This document shows positions 18,476-27,213 of a stretch of 64,000 bases of DNA, one piece after another. Origin of the DNA: Bombiscardovia coagulans. GTDB taxonomy: Bacteria; Actinomycetota; Actinomycetes; Actinomycetales; Bifidobacteriaceae. The stretch covers positions 1-64,000 of the forward strand of contig NZ_MWWS01000007.1 of the NCBI RefSeq assembly GCF_002259585.1, given 5' to 3'. Positions within the stretch are counted from its first letter, which is position 1. Each line of letters begins with the position of its first letter. Under the pieces are notes generated by a model. The model was not told the DNA's origin. It saw nothing but the letters and a program-made list of their open reading frames with translations, and did not search any database. The translations under genes were made by a program, and so were the position numbers.

Positions 18476-20055
18476 TAACGAACCCCATACCAAGCAGTAC
18501 CCTCATTGCACCAACCGAGAGAAACGAGGTGGTTGCGCTCGTTGGCATTTACTGTAAAGAGGTGCTGCCCAGAATTTGGATTGTATACACGATACACTGG
18601 CACTGCTCCGCCAGACCGCCAATTGAGACCTTCCTGCCTCCAACGATACTGTGTCAGCATGTTGTACTCATTACCGTTCATAGTGTATAAGTGTCGTCCC
18701 TGGTTCAACGAGTATAAGCGGTATACTGGCGCTCCGTCTGCAGGGGCAACCCATGCCACACCCTCAGCATTCCAACCTTTCCCAGACAGCTGACGATACT
18801 CAACTGGATTGGAAGTCAGGAAGTGCTCGCCTGAGTTTGGGTTGTACACGCGATAGATGGGCATTTCATTTGTGGCAGCAACCGTTGCTACACCGCAAGC
18901 ATTCAAATCAACGTGACCATTAATGCCTGCAACGAGTCCAGTACTGCTGTACTGCCAGCAACGCTCATTCCTAGGAAAGTTAAACAAGGGAGTGGGACCA
19001 TAAGAGGCTACCCAATCGGTTTTAGCATGAATACTGGGAGCATTGAGAGCAGTATTGAGATAGTACGGGTATGAATATACCGACAAGTTATTGTAGCCGG
19101 CAGCTCGCAAGCGTCCATACCAAGCATTCACTATACTGTCGTACACTGCTGGGTTGGTTGGATGGGAATGACCCGTCCAAGCCCACGGTTCCAAATCATA
19201 GTAGACCGGATAGCTTAAATTACTGGGACTAACGCCCGCCCTACGGAGAAGGTCAACTAGACTATCACCTTCCATAGCAGCAGTAGCCGCGTCATAAGAG
19301 TATGAGTATAGGTAAATTCCGAAAGGAATACCGAGCCGCTTGCACTCGTTGATGTTACGCAAAGCTTGAGTATCGAAACCGTTGCCCCACCCGTAGCCGA
19401 TGCGAATAATGGCACCTTCGACTCCGGAAGCTTTGGCTACCTCCCAGTTAATTGTTTTTTGCCACTGCGAAACATCAACAACTGCGTGAGCTTGTTGCAC
19501 AAAGAGCTGTCCATTGGACTGGAAGAAAGCCTGGCTTCCGTTGTGCCGGCCCCAGTGTGCTCCGTACTCATTGTTGGGAAGACCAGCAGTGTACGTATAC
19601 GGACGATTTGAAAGTTGCAAGGAGGCGGGACGAACACTGGGCTGACTTGTGTGTTGAGTACTGTCGACCTGGCGCTCGACTTCGTCAATTGGTAACGGTT
19701 CAAATGACTCTCCGTGAGTCTTAGCCAATGGGTCGGCTGGCTTTGCAGCTGTTCCCACGATCGCAGGATCAGTGATGAGCGCGCCCGTCTCCACATCTTT
19801 TATCTGACCAGATGATTCTACTGCGAGTTGAGGAGACACTAGAACAGCTTCAGAGGATACCTGAGGAGAAACTGACTGAGGTAGTTGCTCAGCCTGAGCC
19901 TTGTGATCGACACTTTGATCAGCCACACTGAGAACTGTGTTTGCTTCAGCAAAGGATGGATGTGACTTGTTACTTACCGTGAGTGAAGTCGCCATAGGCA
20001 TGGCAGCTAAACCAGCCGAAGCAAGCAAAGCGCAAACTTTACTGAATAAAATCAT
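18472..20055 (-). CDS. Secreted GH25 lysozyme with C-terminal DUF5648-type repeats
   Basis: Protein of 527 residues. A signal peptide covers about residues 1-27 and a low-complexity linker runs to about 150. The GH25 domain (about 190-395) has the family aspartate in AVVDVSQWQ (D194), the region GAIIRIGYGWG and the catalytic PVYYDLEPW (D287, E289). The last 130 residues hold three repeats of the type VYRVYNPNSGEHFLTSNPVEYRQLSGKGW, matching DUF5648, often found on secreted wall hydrolases. It would cleave the MurNAc-GlcNAc backbone of peptidoglycan. Its stop codon overlaps the convergent membrane-protein gene by a few bases. GGGGGAT precedes the ATG. Confidence 0.9.
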   Translation of the reverse strand: MILFSKVCALLASAGLAAMPMATSLTVSNKSHPSFAEANTVLSVADQSVDHKAQAEQLPQSVSPQVSSEAVLVSPQLAVESSGQIKDVETGALITDPAIVGTAAKPADPLAKTHGESFEPLPIDEVERQVDSTQHTSQPSVRPASLQLSNRPYTYTAGLPNNEYGAHWGRHNGSQAFFQSNGQLFVQQAHAVVDVSQWQKTINWEVAKASGVEGAIIRIGYGWGNGFDTQALRNINECKRLGIPFGIYLYSYSYDAATAAMEGDSLVDLLRRAGVSPSNLSYPVYYDLEPWAWTGHSHPTNPAVYDSIVNAWYGRLRAAGYNNLSVYSYPYYLNTALNAPSIHAKTDWVASYGPTPLFNFPRNERCWQYSSTGLVAGINGHVDLNACGVATVAATNEMPIYRVYNPNSGEHFLTSNPVEYRQLSGKGWNAEGVAWVAPADGAPVYRLYSLNQGRHLYTMNGNEYNMLTQYRWRQEGLNWRSGGAVPVYRVYNPNSGQHLFTVNANERNHLVSLGWCNEGTAWYGVRY

Positions 20056-20188
20056 CGATCCCCCATATACCTGTATGCGTTATAAGTACGTGCAAGCATT
20101 CGTTTTACAAATCACAGGTTAATGGAAATAGATGGTTGATGGTTCTGGAACACTAAGGCACTACAGGACTTTCATAAATACCCTGACA

Positions 20189-22042
20189 TTACTGCTGTTT
20201 ATGACAATCAAATCGCAAAAGCTGCCATTGCTGTCCACTAGGTGCTTCATAAGCAAAGGAATCAACTGGAATTAATGTTCCAGAACGAATATAGCTGTCA
20301 ATAAGCTCTTGCGAGTGGAAGGGATCATACTGGGCCTTATAGGTGAACAACTGCAAGCTGGGCGCTTGGGGTCCCATAGCCAAAAAGTATTTCGGCCCTT
20401 GCGCAATGGAACTTCCCTGCTTGCTCGTGTAGCTGGGATTCACTGGACACACTGTTTGCAAAACCTGATCCCGGTTCCCAGAGTTGAAGGCGGCCTCTAC
20501 TTGCCCAAACACTTTGCCATTTTTTGTATCCATAGGATTGTATACCGGGTATAGCATGTTCATCCCGTAGAGCGCCATCCCATACATTGAGCCATTCATG
20601 GGGTCAGAAATGACAACTGAGTCTGGTTCCACCTGTTCATATACAGCTTGTAAGACCCGTAACTTGCCAGGGGTTAGCTGTTCTGTGGGATTCTCACTAT
20701 CTGGGGCAGTAGATGTTTCCACCTGCTGCCTGAGCTCATCCCTTGTGGGGTTGGCTAAGTTAGCAGTTATAACCGCTACCAACAGGACGCACAACCAAGC
20801 CAGCGCCAACCCTTTGCGCCTGGTCTTACTAGCTAACCATTGCAGTTTCTTCCCAGCTGTATCGGATTCTATGTACGCTATACATCTGGACGTGCCAAAT
20901 GTTACCAGCGGCAAGACAGCCAGAGGAATCATAGACAAAGGCCGGGTCTCCACTCGATACCAAGCAGCTGTCAAGATATTTGCTACCGGCCCTGTCAAAG
21001 AAGCACTGCTGAGGTAGATAGCTCCAGTCAATAAATATGACGAAATAAGAGCAACCCCATCTTTACGCCGCCCAGCACTCAGCGTCAAGGAAGACCATAC
21101 TGAGAACATTACCAGCACAAACATCAGTAATCCGGCAACACCTGGAAGAAAGTTGGTAGCGAAAATCGTTAAGGACTCAGACAAGGGCCGTGTTGGAGTA
21201 TACGTATGGAACCACGTTGCTGGATTGAAATAATTCTTCCCATGGTCTCGATGCATCACATACCAGGTAAAGAGACCGGCAGCAAGGCCTAAGAAAGCAA
21301 ACACCGATGCTATCAGCTTCCAAGAGAACTTCAAAAGAATAAAGAAGATGATAAACACGAGGTAAGTAAAAGCAACACGGGGATGCGCTAGCAATACCAG
21401 CACACCCAAAACAATAGAAATCGTTAGCCATTGAAACACCGACTGTCGCGAGCGCACTGCACTGTCAGTCAGCACATCAATAAGTCGCAAACTGGCATAG
21501 AGCAAGAATGGCAGTATGCAAGTAGCAAAACCATATGCCAATATGGGGCCCGCCGATAGGTACCAGTATGGATGCGCCACAGACGATACAGATACAACAG
21601 GAATGAGAACGCACAGCACAGCACGGTATGGCAAGCGAATATTGTGGAAAAAGTAGGAGCACCACAACAGCATGCCGGCGGGGAACAGTATTCCAGACGC
21701 CAGCAGCCAGATGATATTCACTCCAGCAAAGATACTCAGCTGCAAGCCGCACAGTTGCGATAGTTTTAGGAGCGCCCAAACACACACATGAAAAAGCGGC
21801 GGGTAAAAAGCATCATTAGGATAGAGCTCAAACGTTGCGGACAATCCATTACGCAGCAGCTTGCGGATGGAATAGTAGTGGGAAGGCGCATCCAGCTGGT
21901 GGATAGGGAGGGTCCACATGTTACTACTCTTTGGCAGCCACATCAGAACCACTGCAAAGGCTATCGACACTCCCAGCAATGAGCAGATGCCAACCACATA
22001 TCGGGGGTGCCGACGAAGTCGCTCTATAATCCCAGCGTTCAA
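20189..22042 (-). CDS. Polytopic membrane protein, DUF6541-like
   Basis: Protein of 617 residues starting with TTG at 22042; AAGGAG lies 7-8 bases upstream, inside the last codons of the regulator gene, so translation is coupled. About twelve membrane helices are followed by an extracellular domain (about residues 430-617). The first external loop has QLDAPSHYYSIRKLLRNG and YPNDAFYPPLFH, the D...H and YPP.FH pattern seen in actinobacterial DUF6541 proteins, with GT-C-like topology. It probably acts on the surface glycan or another lipid-linked sugar, but shares a transcript with a metal regulator, which is odd. Assignment rests on motif recall, not on a search. Confidence 0.62.
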   Translation of the reverse strand: MNAGIIERLRRHPRYVVGICSLLGVSIAFAVVLMWLPKSSNMWTLPIHQLDAPSHYYSIRKLLRNGLSATFELYPNDAFYPPLFHVCVWALLKLSQLCGLQLSIFAGVNIIWLLASGILFPAGMLLWCSYFFHNIRLPYRAVLCVLIPVVSVSSVAHPYWYLSAGPILAYGFATCILPFLLYASLRLIDVLTDSAVRSRQSVFQWLTISIVLGVLVLLAHPRVAFTYLVFIIFFILLKFSWKLIASVFAFLGLAAGLFTWYVMHRDHGKNYFNPATWFHTYTPTRPLSESLTIFATNFLPGVAGLLMFVLVMFSVWSSLTLSAGRRKDGVALISSYLLTGAIYLSSASLTGPVANILTAAWYRVETRPLSMIPLAVLPLVTFGTSRCIAYIESDTAGKKLQWLASKTRRKGLALAWLCVLLVAVITANLANPTRDELRQQVETSTAPDSENPTEQLTPGKLRVLQAVYEQVEPDSVVISDPMNGSMYGMALYGMNMLYPVYNPMDTKNGKVFGQVEAAFNSGNRDQVLQTVCPVNPSYTSKQGSSIAQGPKYFLAMGPQAPSLQLFTYKAQYDPFHSQELIDSYIRSGTLIPVDSFAYEAPSGQQWQLLRFDCHKQQ

Positions 22043-22046
22043 GCCC

Positions 22047-22769
22047 TTACTCCTTGGTTAGTGGTTGACGATCAGATATCTCACACACCCGGATCCGGTC
22101 CGCCACCTGAGACCCGAAGACCAGTGACGGTTTACCCACTTCCTTATAATCCTGATCCAGGGGAATTACAGTTATTGCATCAGAATACGGTGCCTGGGAA
22201 CCGACCCTCAGCAGGGAACCAACGTTGACCTGCTGGCTCTGCAAATACCGCAGCATCTCAGAATCTTCATCACTAACCCTATCCACTCTCACGATTGCAT
22301 GCTCTGGGACAGCAGACAGTGGTACTGAATTGGTGCGGTCAGGCAAAATACCCTCAGAAGAAGGAATAGGATCGCCATGTGGATCCCTATCTGGGTGCCC
22401 CAAAAGTGCATCTACACGCTCAATCATCCTATCCGACACCGCATGCTCTAAGCTTTCCGCTTCTTCATGCACTTCATCCCAGCTATATCCTAGTTTCTGG
22501 ACTAGGAAGGTTTCAATGAGACGATGACGGCGCACCATTTTGATGGCATATTTACGACCTTTATCTGTTAATGTGACGCCACCATAAGGCTGATGTTCCA
22601 CTAAGCCAGCAGTAGTTAAACGAGCCATGGCTCCAGATACAGTCGACAGTTTAACTCCAACTCTGTTTGCTAAAGCTGAAGGTTGGATAGGGCGAGAATC
22701 CCATTCCTGCAAGTCCCAAATTATCTTCAAGTAATCTTGTGAATTTGCCGATAATTCCTCCAAAGTCAT
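22047..22769 (-). CDS. mntR: DtxR/MntR-family metal-dependent regulator, likely Mn-sensing
   Basis: Protein of 240 residues: winged helix (about 5-65), dimerisation and metal-binding domain (about 66-140) and a C-terminal SH3-like domain (about 165-235). Compared with DtxR, the ancillary ligands are present as H82, E86 and H101. The primary site has E105 where DtxR has Cys102, followed by E108 and H109, and D12 replaces Met10. Asp and Glu at these places are the MntR-type, manganese-selective pattern. It is divergent from mntH, its likely target, across 209 bases with inverted repeats. No ribosome binding site; TAAACT lies 6 bases before the ATG, suggesting a leaderless message. Confidence 0.88.
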   Translation of the reverse strand: MTLEELSANSQDYLKIIWDLQEWDSRPIQPSALANRVGVKLSTVSGAMARLTTAGLVEHQPYGGVTLTDKGRKYAIKMVRRHRLIETFLVQKLGYSWDEVHEEAESLEHAVSDRMIERVDALLGHPDRDPHGDPIPSSEGILPDRTNSVPLSAVPEHAIVRVDRVSDEDSEMLRYLQSQQVNVGSLLRVGSQAPYSDAITVIPLDQDYKEVGKPSLVFGSQVADRIRVCEISDRQPLTKE

Positions 22770-22816
22770 AGGGCAAGTTTAGCAAGAAGCCTACTTCACT
22801 ATGCTAAGCAAGAACA

Positions 22817-22842
22817 GAACTTCAACCTCACACAAGAAGTTT
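22817..22842. promoter_or_regulatory. Inverted AACTTC/GAAGTT pair between mntR and mntH (site 1)
   Basis: AACTTC at 22818-22823 faces GAAGTT at 22836-22841 across 12 bases. The same half-sites recur at 22881-22909. It lies between the divergent regulator and transporter genes and is a candidate operator. Confidence 0.4.
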
Positions 22843-22880
22843 CCACATGCCGAGACTAGCGGTAATATTAAAAAGCAACT

Positions 22881-22909
22881 AAACTTCGATGTATCGAAGA
22901 TAGAAGTTT
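22881..22909. promoter_or_regulatory. Candidate MntR operator upstream of mntH (site 2)
   Basis: AAACTTC (22881-22887) faces GAAGTTT (22903-22909). Nested within it is a palindrome CTTCGATGTATCGAAG (22884-22899) with 7-base arms. The right half-site overlaps the proposed -35 box of mntH, so a bound repressor would block transcription. Confidence 0.5.
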
Positions 22910-22935
22910 GATAGTCAATATCTCATTTCTATAAG
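22908..22935 (+). promoter_or_regulatory. Candidate mntH promoter
   Basis: TTGATA (22908-22913) and TATAAG (22930-22935) are 16 bases apart, 44 bases before the mntH ATG. Confidence 0.5.
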
Positions 22936-22978
22936 CATTATCATTGAGAAGCCGACAGTCACAGAGCCGAGGGATAGC

Positions 22979-24430
22979 ATGTCAAGCACACCACCACCAT
23001 CTGGCGAAGGTAAAACTACCGTACCTTTAGGCAATAGCCGGCCTGCAAGTTCAGGCAACGCTCACGATTTACAACAAAAGTCTTCCCTCATCCAAACTGC
23101 CAATGGACGTTCTCTCGAAGAAGTCAACTCCACAATCCCAGTTCCCCGGGGTCAAGCAAATTTTTGGAAAAATCTAGCAGCCTTCTCAGGGCCAGGAGCC
23201 CTTGTGGCCGTTGGATATATGGATCCTGGAAACTGGATTACATCAATTTCAGGAGGAGCTCAGTATGGCTATCTCCTCATGTCTGTGATCCTTATTTCTA
23301 GCCTTATCGCCATGATGCTCCAATACATGTCAGCAAAACTCGGCATTGTAACCGGAATGGATTTAGCCCAGGCAACTCGCTTGCACACGGGACCAAAGCT
23401 TGGGTTTATCTTGTGGATTTGCACAGAGCTGGCAGTTATGGCTACTGACATTGCAGAAGTAATCGGAGGAGCCATTGCCCTTAAACTCCTCTTCGGAATA
23501 CCTCTCATCGTTGGCGTTGCCTTAACTATTTTCGATGTACTCCTTCTCCTTCTCCTCACCCACCTGGGCTTTCGACGGATTGAAGCCATCGTATCAGGGC
23601 TCATTCTTGTTATTATGCTGGTGTTCGTCTATGAAGTAGTGCTAGCTCAACCCAATATTCCTTCTATTCTTGAAGGTTTCATTCCCAATAAGCAGATTCT
23701 CGGTAATGGACAACTTACTATGGCATTAGGCATTGTTGGCGCTACAGTTATGCCCCACAACCTTTATTTGCATTCATCAATCGTCCAAACCCGTGACATC
23801 GACCGATCCGATGACGAACAGGTATCGAATGCCGTTCGTTTTGCCACTTGGGATTCGAATATCCAGCTATCTGCTGCATTTATTGTGAACTGCCTCCTCT
23901 TGATTTTAGGAGCAGCCATGTTTTTCGGTCACGGTGAAGGACTGGACACCTTTACCGCCCTGTATAACGCCCTAGGAGATCAAAAGATAGCAGGACCCGT
24001 AGCATCTGGATTATTGAGCACCCTTTTTGCAGTGGCCTTGCTTGCATCCGGGCAAAACTCAACCATTACAGGCACCCTTACCGGTCAAATTGTCATGGAA
24101 GGTTTCATCCGAATGCGGATACCCCTATGGATGCGCCGGATAGTTACTCGTCTTATCTCAATTATTCCTGTACTTATCTGCACATTACTCTTTGGCGGCA
24201 AAGAATCAGCTTTAGATAATCTCTTGGTCTACTCTCAAGTTTTCTTGTGCGTCGCCCTCCCCATATCAATGGTCCCCTTGGTTTGGTTCACCTCATCCAC
24301 AAAAATCATGGGAAAGTATGCTAACTCACGCTTGCTAACCACTCTTGCTTGGGCCGTCGTAATAGTCCTGACTATACTCAACATGCAATTACTCATTCAA
24401 GATATTGGCGAAATCATCAGTCTTATATAA
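22979..24430 (+). CDS. mntH: Nramp family divalent metal transporter (manganese uptake)
   Basis: Protein of 483 residues with eleven predicted helices after a hydrophilic N-terminal tail of about 65 residues. The metal-binding motif DPGN is present in [12 protein letters not shown], and the second motif is [12 protein letters not shown]. These are the unwound helix 1 and helix 6 sites of Nramp proteins, which import Mn2+ or Fe2+ with protons. GAGGGA lies 6 bases before the ATG. Divergent from the MntR-like gene and followed, after 327 bases, by catalase, so manganese supply and peroxide defence are neighbours. Confidence 0.95.
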   Translation: MSSTPPPSGEGKTTVPLGNSRPASSGNAHDLQQKSSLIQTANGRSLEEVNSTIPVPRGQANFWKNLAAFSGPGALVAVGYMDPGNWITSISGGAQYGYLLMSVILISSLIAMMLQYMSAKLGIVTGMDLAQATRLHTGPKLGFILWICTELAVMATDIAEVIGGAIALKLLFGIPLIVGVALTIFDVLLLLLLTHLGFRRIEAIVSGLILVIMLVFVYEVVLAQPNIPSILEGFIPNKQILGNGQLTMALGIVGATVMPHNLYLHSSIVQTRDIDRSDDEQVSNAVRFATWDSNIQLSAAFIVNCLLLILGAAMFFGHGEGLDTFTALYNALGDQKIAGPVASGLLSTLFAVALLASGQNSTITGTLTGQIVMEGFIRMRIPLWMRRIVTRLISIIPVLICTLLFGGKESALDNLLVYSQVFLCVALPISMVPLVWFTSSTKIMGKYANSRLLTTLAWAVVIVLTILNMQLLIQDIGEIISLI

Positions 24431-24757
24431 AGACGTTTTATTGGAAAGCAGGTATCAACAACGCTTCATGTGCTAGCACATAGGCGCATGATTCCATGGA
24501 ACCTCATTGTGAATAGCTTTTGCCAATTACTTATATGACTGACTGAATTGACTCTGTGTGCAGGATCACTATTTATACTTGCAGTCGTTATCAATAAAGC
24601 TCAAAAAAGAGTAGACTTGTACAGTGAAAGCACACAGCGTTGTGAAGGAGATCATACTCACCGCTGTTCACTGGGTATGACTGAGTTTGATCCAACTGCC
24701 GATAACAACTGTTCAAGTTAGCACAGGCAGCGCAAGATTAGGAAATGAAGGTATGTA
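24431..24757. other. Intergenic region between mntH and katA
   Basis: No gene is seen in these 327 bases. The region contains a perfect 14-base palindrome at 24468-24481. No clear terminator for mntH and no strong -35/-10 pair for katA could be picked out. Confidence 0.5.
24468..24481. promoter_or_regulatory. Perfect palindrome ATGTGCTAGCACAT upstream of katA
   Basis: A 14-base perfect dyad, long enough to be unlikely by chance at this exact place, in the region that should control katA. It could be an operator; the cognate regulator is unknown. It does not resemble a PerR or Fur box. Confidence 0.4.
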
Positions 24758-26203
24758 ATGAATACAAAACTCACTACCAATGAGGGCCAACCTTGGGCTG
24801 ACAACAACCACTCACAGACGGCAGGCAAGCGCGGACCAGTCCTCATGCAGGATTACCAGCTCCTAGAAAAACTAGCCCATTTCAACCGAGAACGCATTCC
24901 AGAGAGAGTAGTCCATGCCAAGGGAGCGGGTGCTAAGGGTACATTCACTCTCTCCAAAGACATGAGCCAGTACACCAAAGCTGACGTGTTCAATGGCAGC
25001 GGCAAGCAGACTCCAGTACTTATTCGCTTCTCTCAAGTTGCTGGTGAGTTAGGCTATCCTGATACCCTACGCGACGTCAGAGGTTATGCCCTACGTTTCT
25101 ACACAAACGAAGGCAATTATGACATTGTAGGCAACAACACGCCTGTTTTCTTTGTCAATGACCCCCTCAAGTTCCCTGATTTTATCCATTCTCAGAAGCG
25201 TGACCCAGCAACTCACTTGCGCACCCAAGAAATGCAGTGGGACTTCTGGTCTCATTCACCTGAGTCCCTCCACCAGGTAACCTATCTGATGGGCGACCGT
25301 GGAAATCCAGCCTCCTACCGGACAATGAACGGATACGGTTCACATACCTTTAAGTGGGTTAATGCTCAAGGCGAACAATTCTGGGTCAAGTACCACTTTG
25401 TCAGTGCTCAAGGCGTCAAAAACATGACTAACGAACAGGCAGCAAAAACAGCCAGCGAGGACACTGACTACCTACTACACGATCTTTACGATGCTATCGA
25501 ACGCAAGGATTATCCATCATGGAAAGTGTGCGTACAAATTCTGCCTTACGAAGAGGGGCTCAACTACAAGTACGATATCTTCGACGTCACCAAGACCGTC
25601 TCCAAGAAGGACTACCCGCGCATTGAAATTGGCGAGTTCACTCTTAACGAAAACCCGGTCAACTACTTCGACGAAGTAGAAGAAGCAGCTTTCTCTCCAG
25701 CCAACTTCGTACCAGGTATTGAGCCTTCTCCAGACAAGCTTCTACAGGGTCGACTCTTTGGCTATAAGGATGCAGAGCGCTATCGCTTGGGGGCAAATTA
25801 TGAACAGTTGCCTATCAACCGGCCAGTGAATGAAGTGCATAACTATGAGCGAGACGGCTTTATGTCACAGGGGCAAGATGGATCGGTAAATTATGAGCCC
25901 AATTCACACGATGGACCAGTCGAAGATCATGATGCTCGCATGCACCCTGATGCAGTAGAAGGTGTCACCGAGTATTCACAACCATACGAAGTAGACCACT
26001 ACTCTCAGGCCGGTGACCTTTACCGATTGATGTCTGCCGATGAAAAGGATCGCCTCATCCAAACCATCACCGATACTCTTGGCACAGTAGAAAACCAAGA
26101 CATTAAAATATTACAAACCCGGCAATTCTACCGGGCGGACCACGACTACGGAGAACGCGTAGCTCAGGCCTTAAACCTGCCGTTAGCATCCATCCAAGAG
26201 TAG
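24758..26203 (+). CDS. katA: Haem catalase, small-subunit (clade 3) type
   Basis: Protein of 481 residues, the size of small-subunit monofunctional catalases. Active-site elements are all present: the distal His in PERVVHAKGAGAKGTF, the haem-pocket stretch RFSQVAGELGYPDTLRDVRGYALRFYTNEGNYDIVGNNTPVFFVND with the distal Asn, and the proximal Tyr in GRLFGYKDAERYRLG. It breaks H2O2 into water and oxygen and needs haem, for which no biosynthetic gene is in the window. GAAGG lies 6 bases before the ATG. Most bifidobacteria lack catalase, so the gene may be horizontally acquired or kept only in oxygen-tolerant lineages; a tRNA-Ser gene lies 130 bases downstream. Confidence 0.96.
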   Translation: MNTKLTTNEGQPWADNNHSQTAGKRGPVLMQDYQLLEKLAHFNRERIPERVVHAKGAGAKGTFTLSKDMSQYTKADVFNGSGKQTPVLIRFSQVAGELGYPDTLRDVRGYALRFYTNEGNYDIVGNNTPVFFVNDPLKFPDFIHSQKRDPATHLRTQEMQWDFWSHSPESLHQVTYLMGDRGNPASYRTMNGYGSHTFKWVNAQGEQFWVKYHFVSAQGVKNMTNEQAAKTASEDTDYLLHDLYDAIERKDYPSWKVCVQILPYEEGLNYKYDIFDVTKTVSKKDYPRIEIGEFTLNENPVNYFDEVEEAAFSPANFVPGIEPSPDKLLQGRLFGYKDAERYRLGANYEQLPINRPVNEVHNYERDGFMSQGQDGSVNYEPNSHDGPVEDHDARMHPDAVEGVTEYSQPYEVDHYSQAGDLYRLMSADEKDRLIQTITDTLGTVENQDIKILQTRQFYRADHDYGERVAQALNLPLASIQE

Positions 26204-26256
26204 GGTCCAGCCCAATCAAGAATATACACGCCTACACGCGCGCCTATAGATAGAAT

Positions 26257-26284
26257 CAGCATCTTGTGTTACTATAAGATGCTG
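26257..26284. repeat. 9-bp perfect inverted repeat between katA and tRNA-Ser
   Basis: CAGCATCTT (26257-26265) and AAGATGCTG (26276-26284) flank 10 bases. There is no T tail. It may be a weak katA terminator or an operator near the tRNA promoter. Confidence 0.4.
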
Positions 26285-26331
26285 TGGCTGAGTAGGCCAG
26301 CTAGCTCGGGCTAGTGGTCCACTCCCATCTC

Positions 26332-26419
26332 GGAGAATTCGCCTAGTGGTCTATGGCGCACGCTTGGAAAGCGTGTTGGGTTTACGCCCTCACGAGTTCG
26401 AATCTCGTATTCTCCGCCA
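26332..26419 (+). tRNA. tRNA-Ser (anticodon GGA)
   Basis: An 88-base cloverleaf with a long variable arm, as in class II tRNAs. Acceptor GGAGAAT pairs with ATTCTCC; the anticodon loop is CTTGGAAAG with GGA; the T arm contains GTTCGAATC; and CCA is encoded at 26417-26419. Confidence 0.96.
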
Positions 26420-26422
26420 CAG

Positions 26423-26461
26423 AAACCCCCTAGGGCTATATAACCCGCCCTAGGGGGTTTA
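26423..26461 (+). terminator. Terminator of tRNA-Ser
   Basis: AACCCCCTAGGG pairs with CCCTAGGGGGTT around a 12-base loop, followed by a short T run, directly after the tRNA. Confidence 0.85.
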
Positions 26462-26595
26462 CTAGTATTCCAGCAACACTGCACTCACCTATCTCCTGTG
26501 GTTCTTAGTTCTAGCTCGAGAACAAATAACAACACAGACACATAGAGGTTGCTCATGGGGACTCAACTAAGGTAAACTGGTATCAAGGAGGCTCT

Positions 26596-27213
26596 ATGAT
26601 GAGCAATACAACAAAAACCAATCATAGGAATTCTCAGGTTACTCAAGATTCTGCAGCATCTGAAGAACCCGTAGAGCAACAGAACGAGCACACTAGCGAA
26701 AACCCGAAAACTGCCAGCTCTCAAGAAACCGTCAGCAACACACCAGCTGATGATCAATCACAAGCTGGGTCCATGCTGGAGGCTGCAGGTAGTATAACTA
26801 ATTCAGCCGTGCAAATTGTGGAGAATAATGGGCACCATAATCCTCTCTACTTAGGTCTGGCAATCGCTTTTGCCGTTGCCTCACTGGGGGTTGCTTTTTC
26901 AACTTTCCCTGTTTTTCTCTCCATACCCCTAGCCGGCGTTCTTTTAGGAATCAGTGTCTGGCTCCTGTGCCATGTGGGTGTCATTCACCTAACAACATCA
27001 GACAGTGCTGATCAACAGCAACTAGTAAGCACATCTACAATAGGTGTACTTATTGCGGCACAGATTGCTATCACAGATGTTTTCCTGTTCACCCGTTTAG
27101 GGTCAGTAGGCAGTAAACAAAGCGGGATGGTTATTGCTTGGATCTTGGCAACAGCTATTGAGGCTGCCGCTGCTGCCGCTGTTATCGTTGCTAGTTTACG
27201 ACGTAAGCCCTAA
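26596..27213 (+). CDS. Membrane protein of unknown function, acidic N-terminus
   Basis: Protein of 205 residues. The first 90 residues are hydrophilic and rich in Ser, Thr, Gln and Glu, so probably disordered. Four hydrophobic helices follow (about 92-112, 115-135, 152-172 and 182-200), ending in RRKP. AAGGAGG lies 5 bases before the ATG, a strong ribosome binding site, which makes this a real gene. I do not recognise the family. It stands alone between tRNA-Ser and another orphan gene. Confidence 0.7.
   Translation: MMSNTTKTNHRNSQVTQDSAASEEPVEQQNEHTSENPKTASSQETVSNTPADDQSQAGSMLEAAGSITNSAVQIVENNGHHNPLYLGLAIAFAVASLGVAFSTFPVFLSIPLAGVLLGISVWLLCHVGVIHLTTSDSADQQQLVSTSTIGVLIAAQIAITDVFLFTRLGSVGSKQSGMVIAWILATAIEAAAAAAVIVASLRRKP

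Noticed and set aside
22770-22978. yybP-ykoY type manganese riboswitch before mntH
   Set aside because: The region shows protein-type dyads and a promoter only about 40 bases before the start, leaving no room for the riboswitch fold.
26257-26461. CRISPR-like repeats around the tRNA-Ser gene
   Set aside because: The repeats are one hairpin, the tRNA arms and one terminator; there is no regular repeat-spacer pattern.
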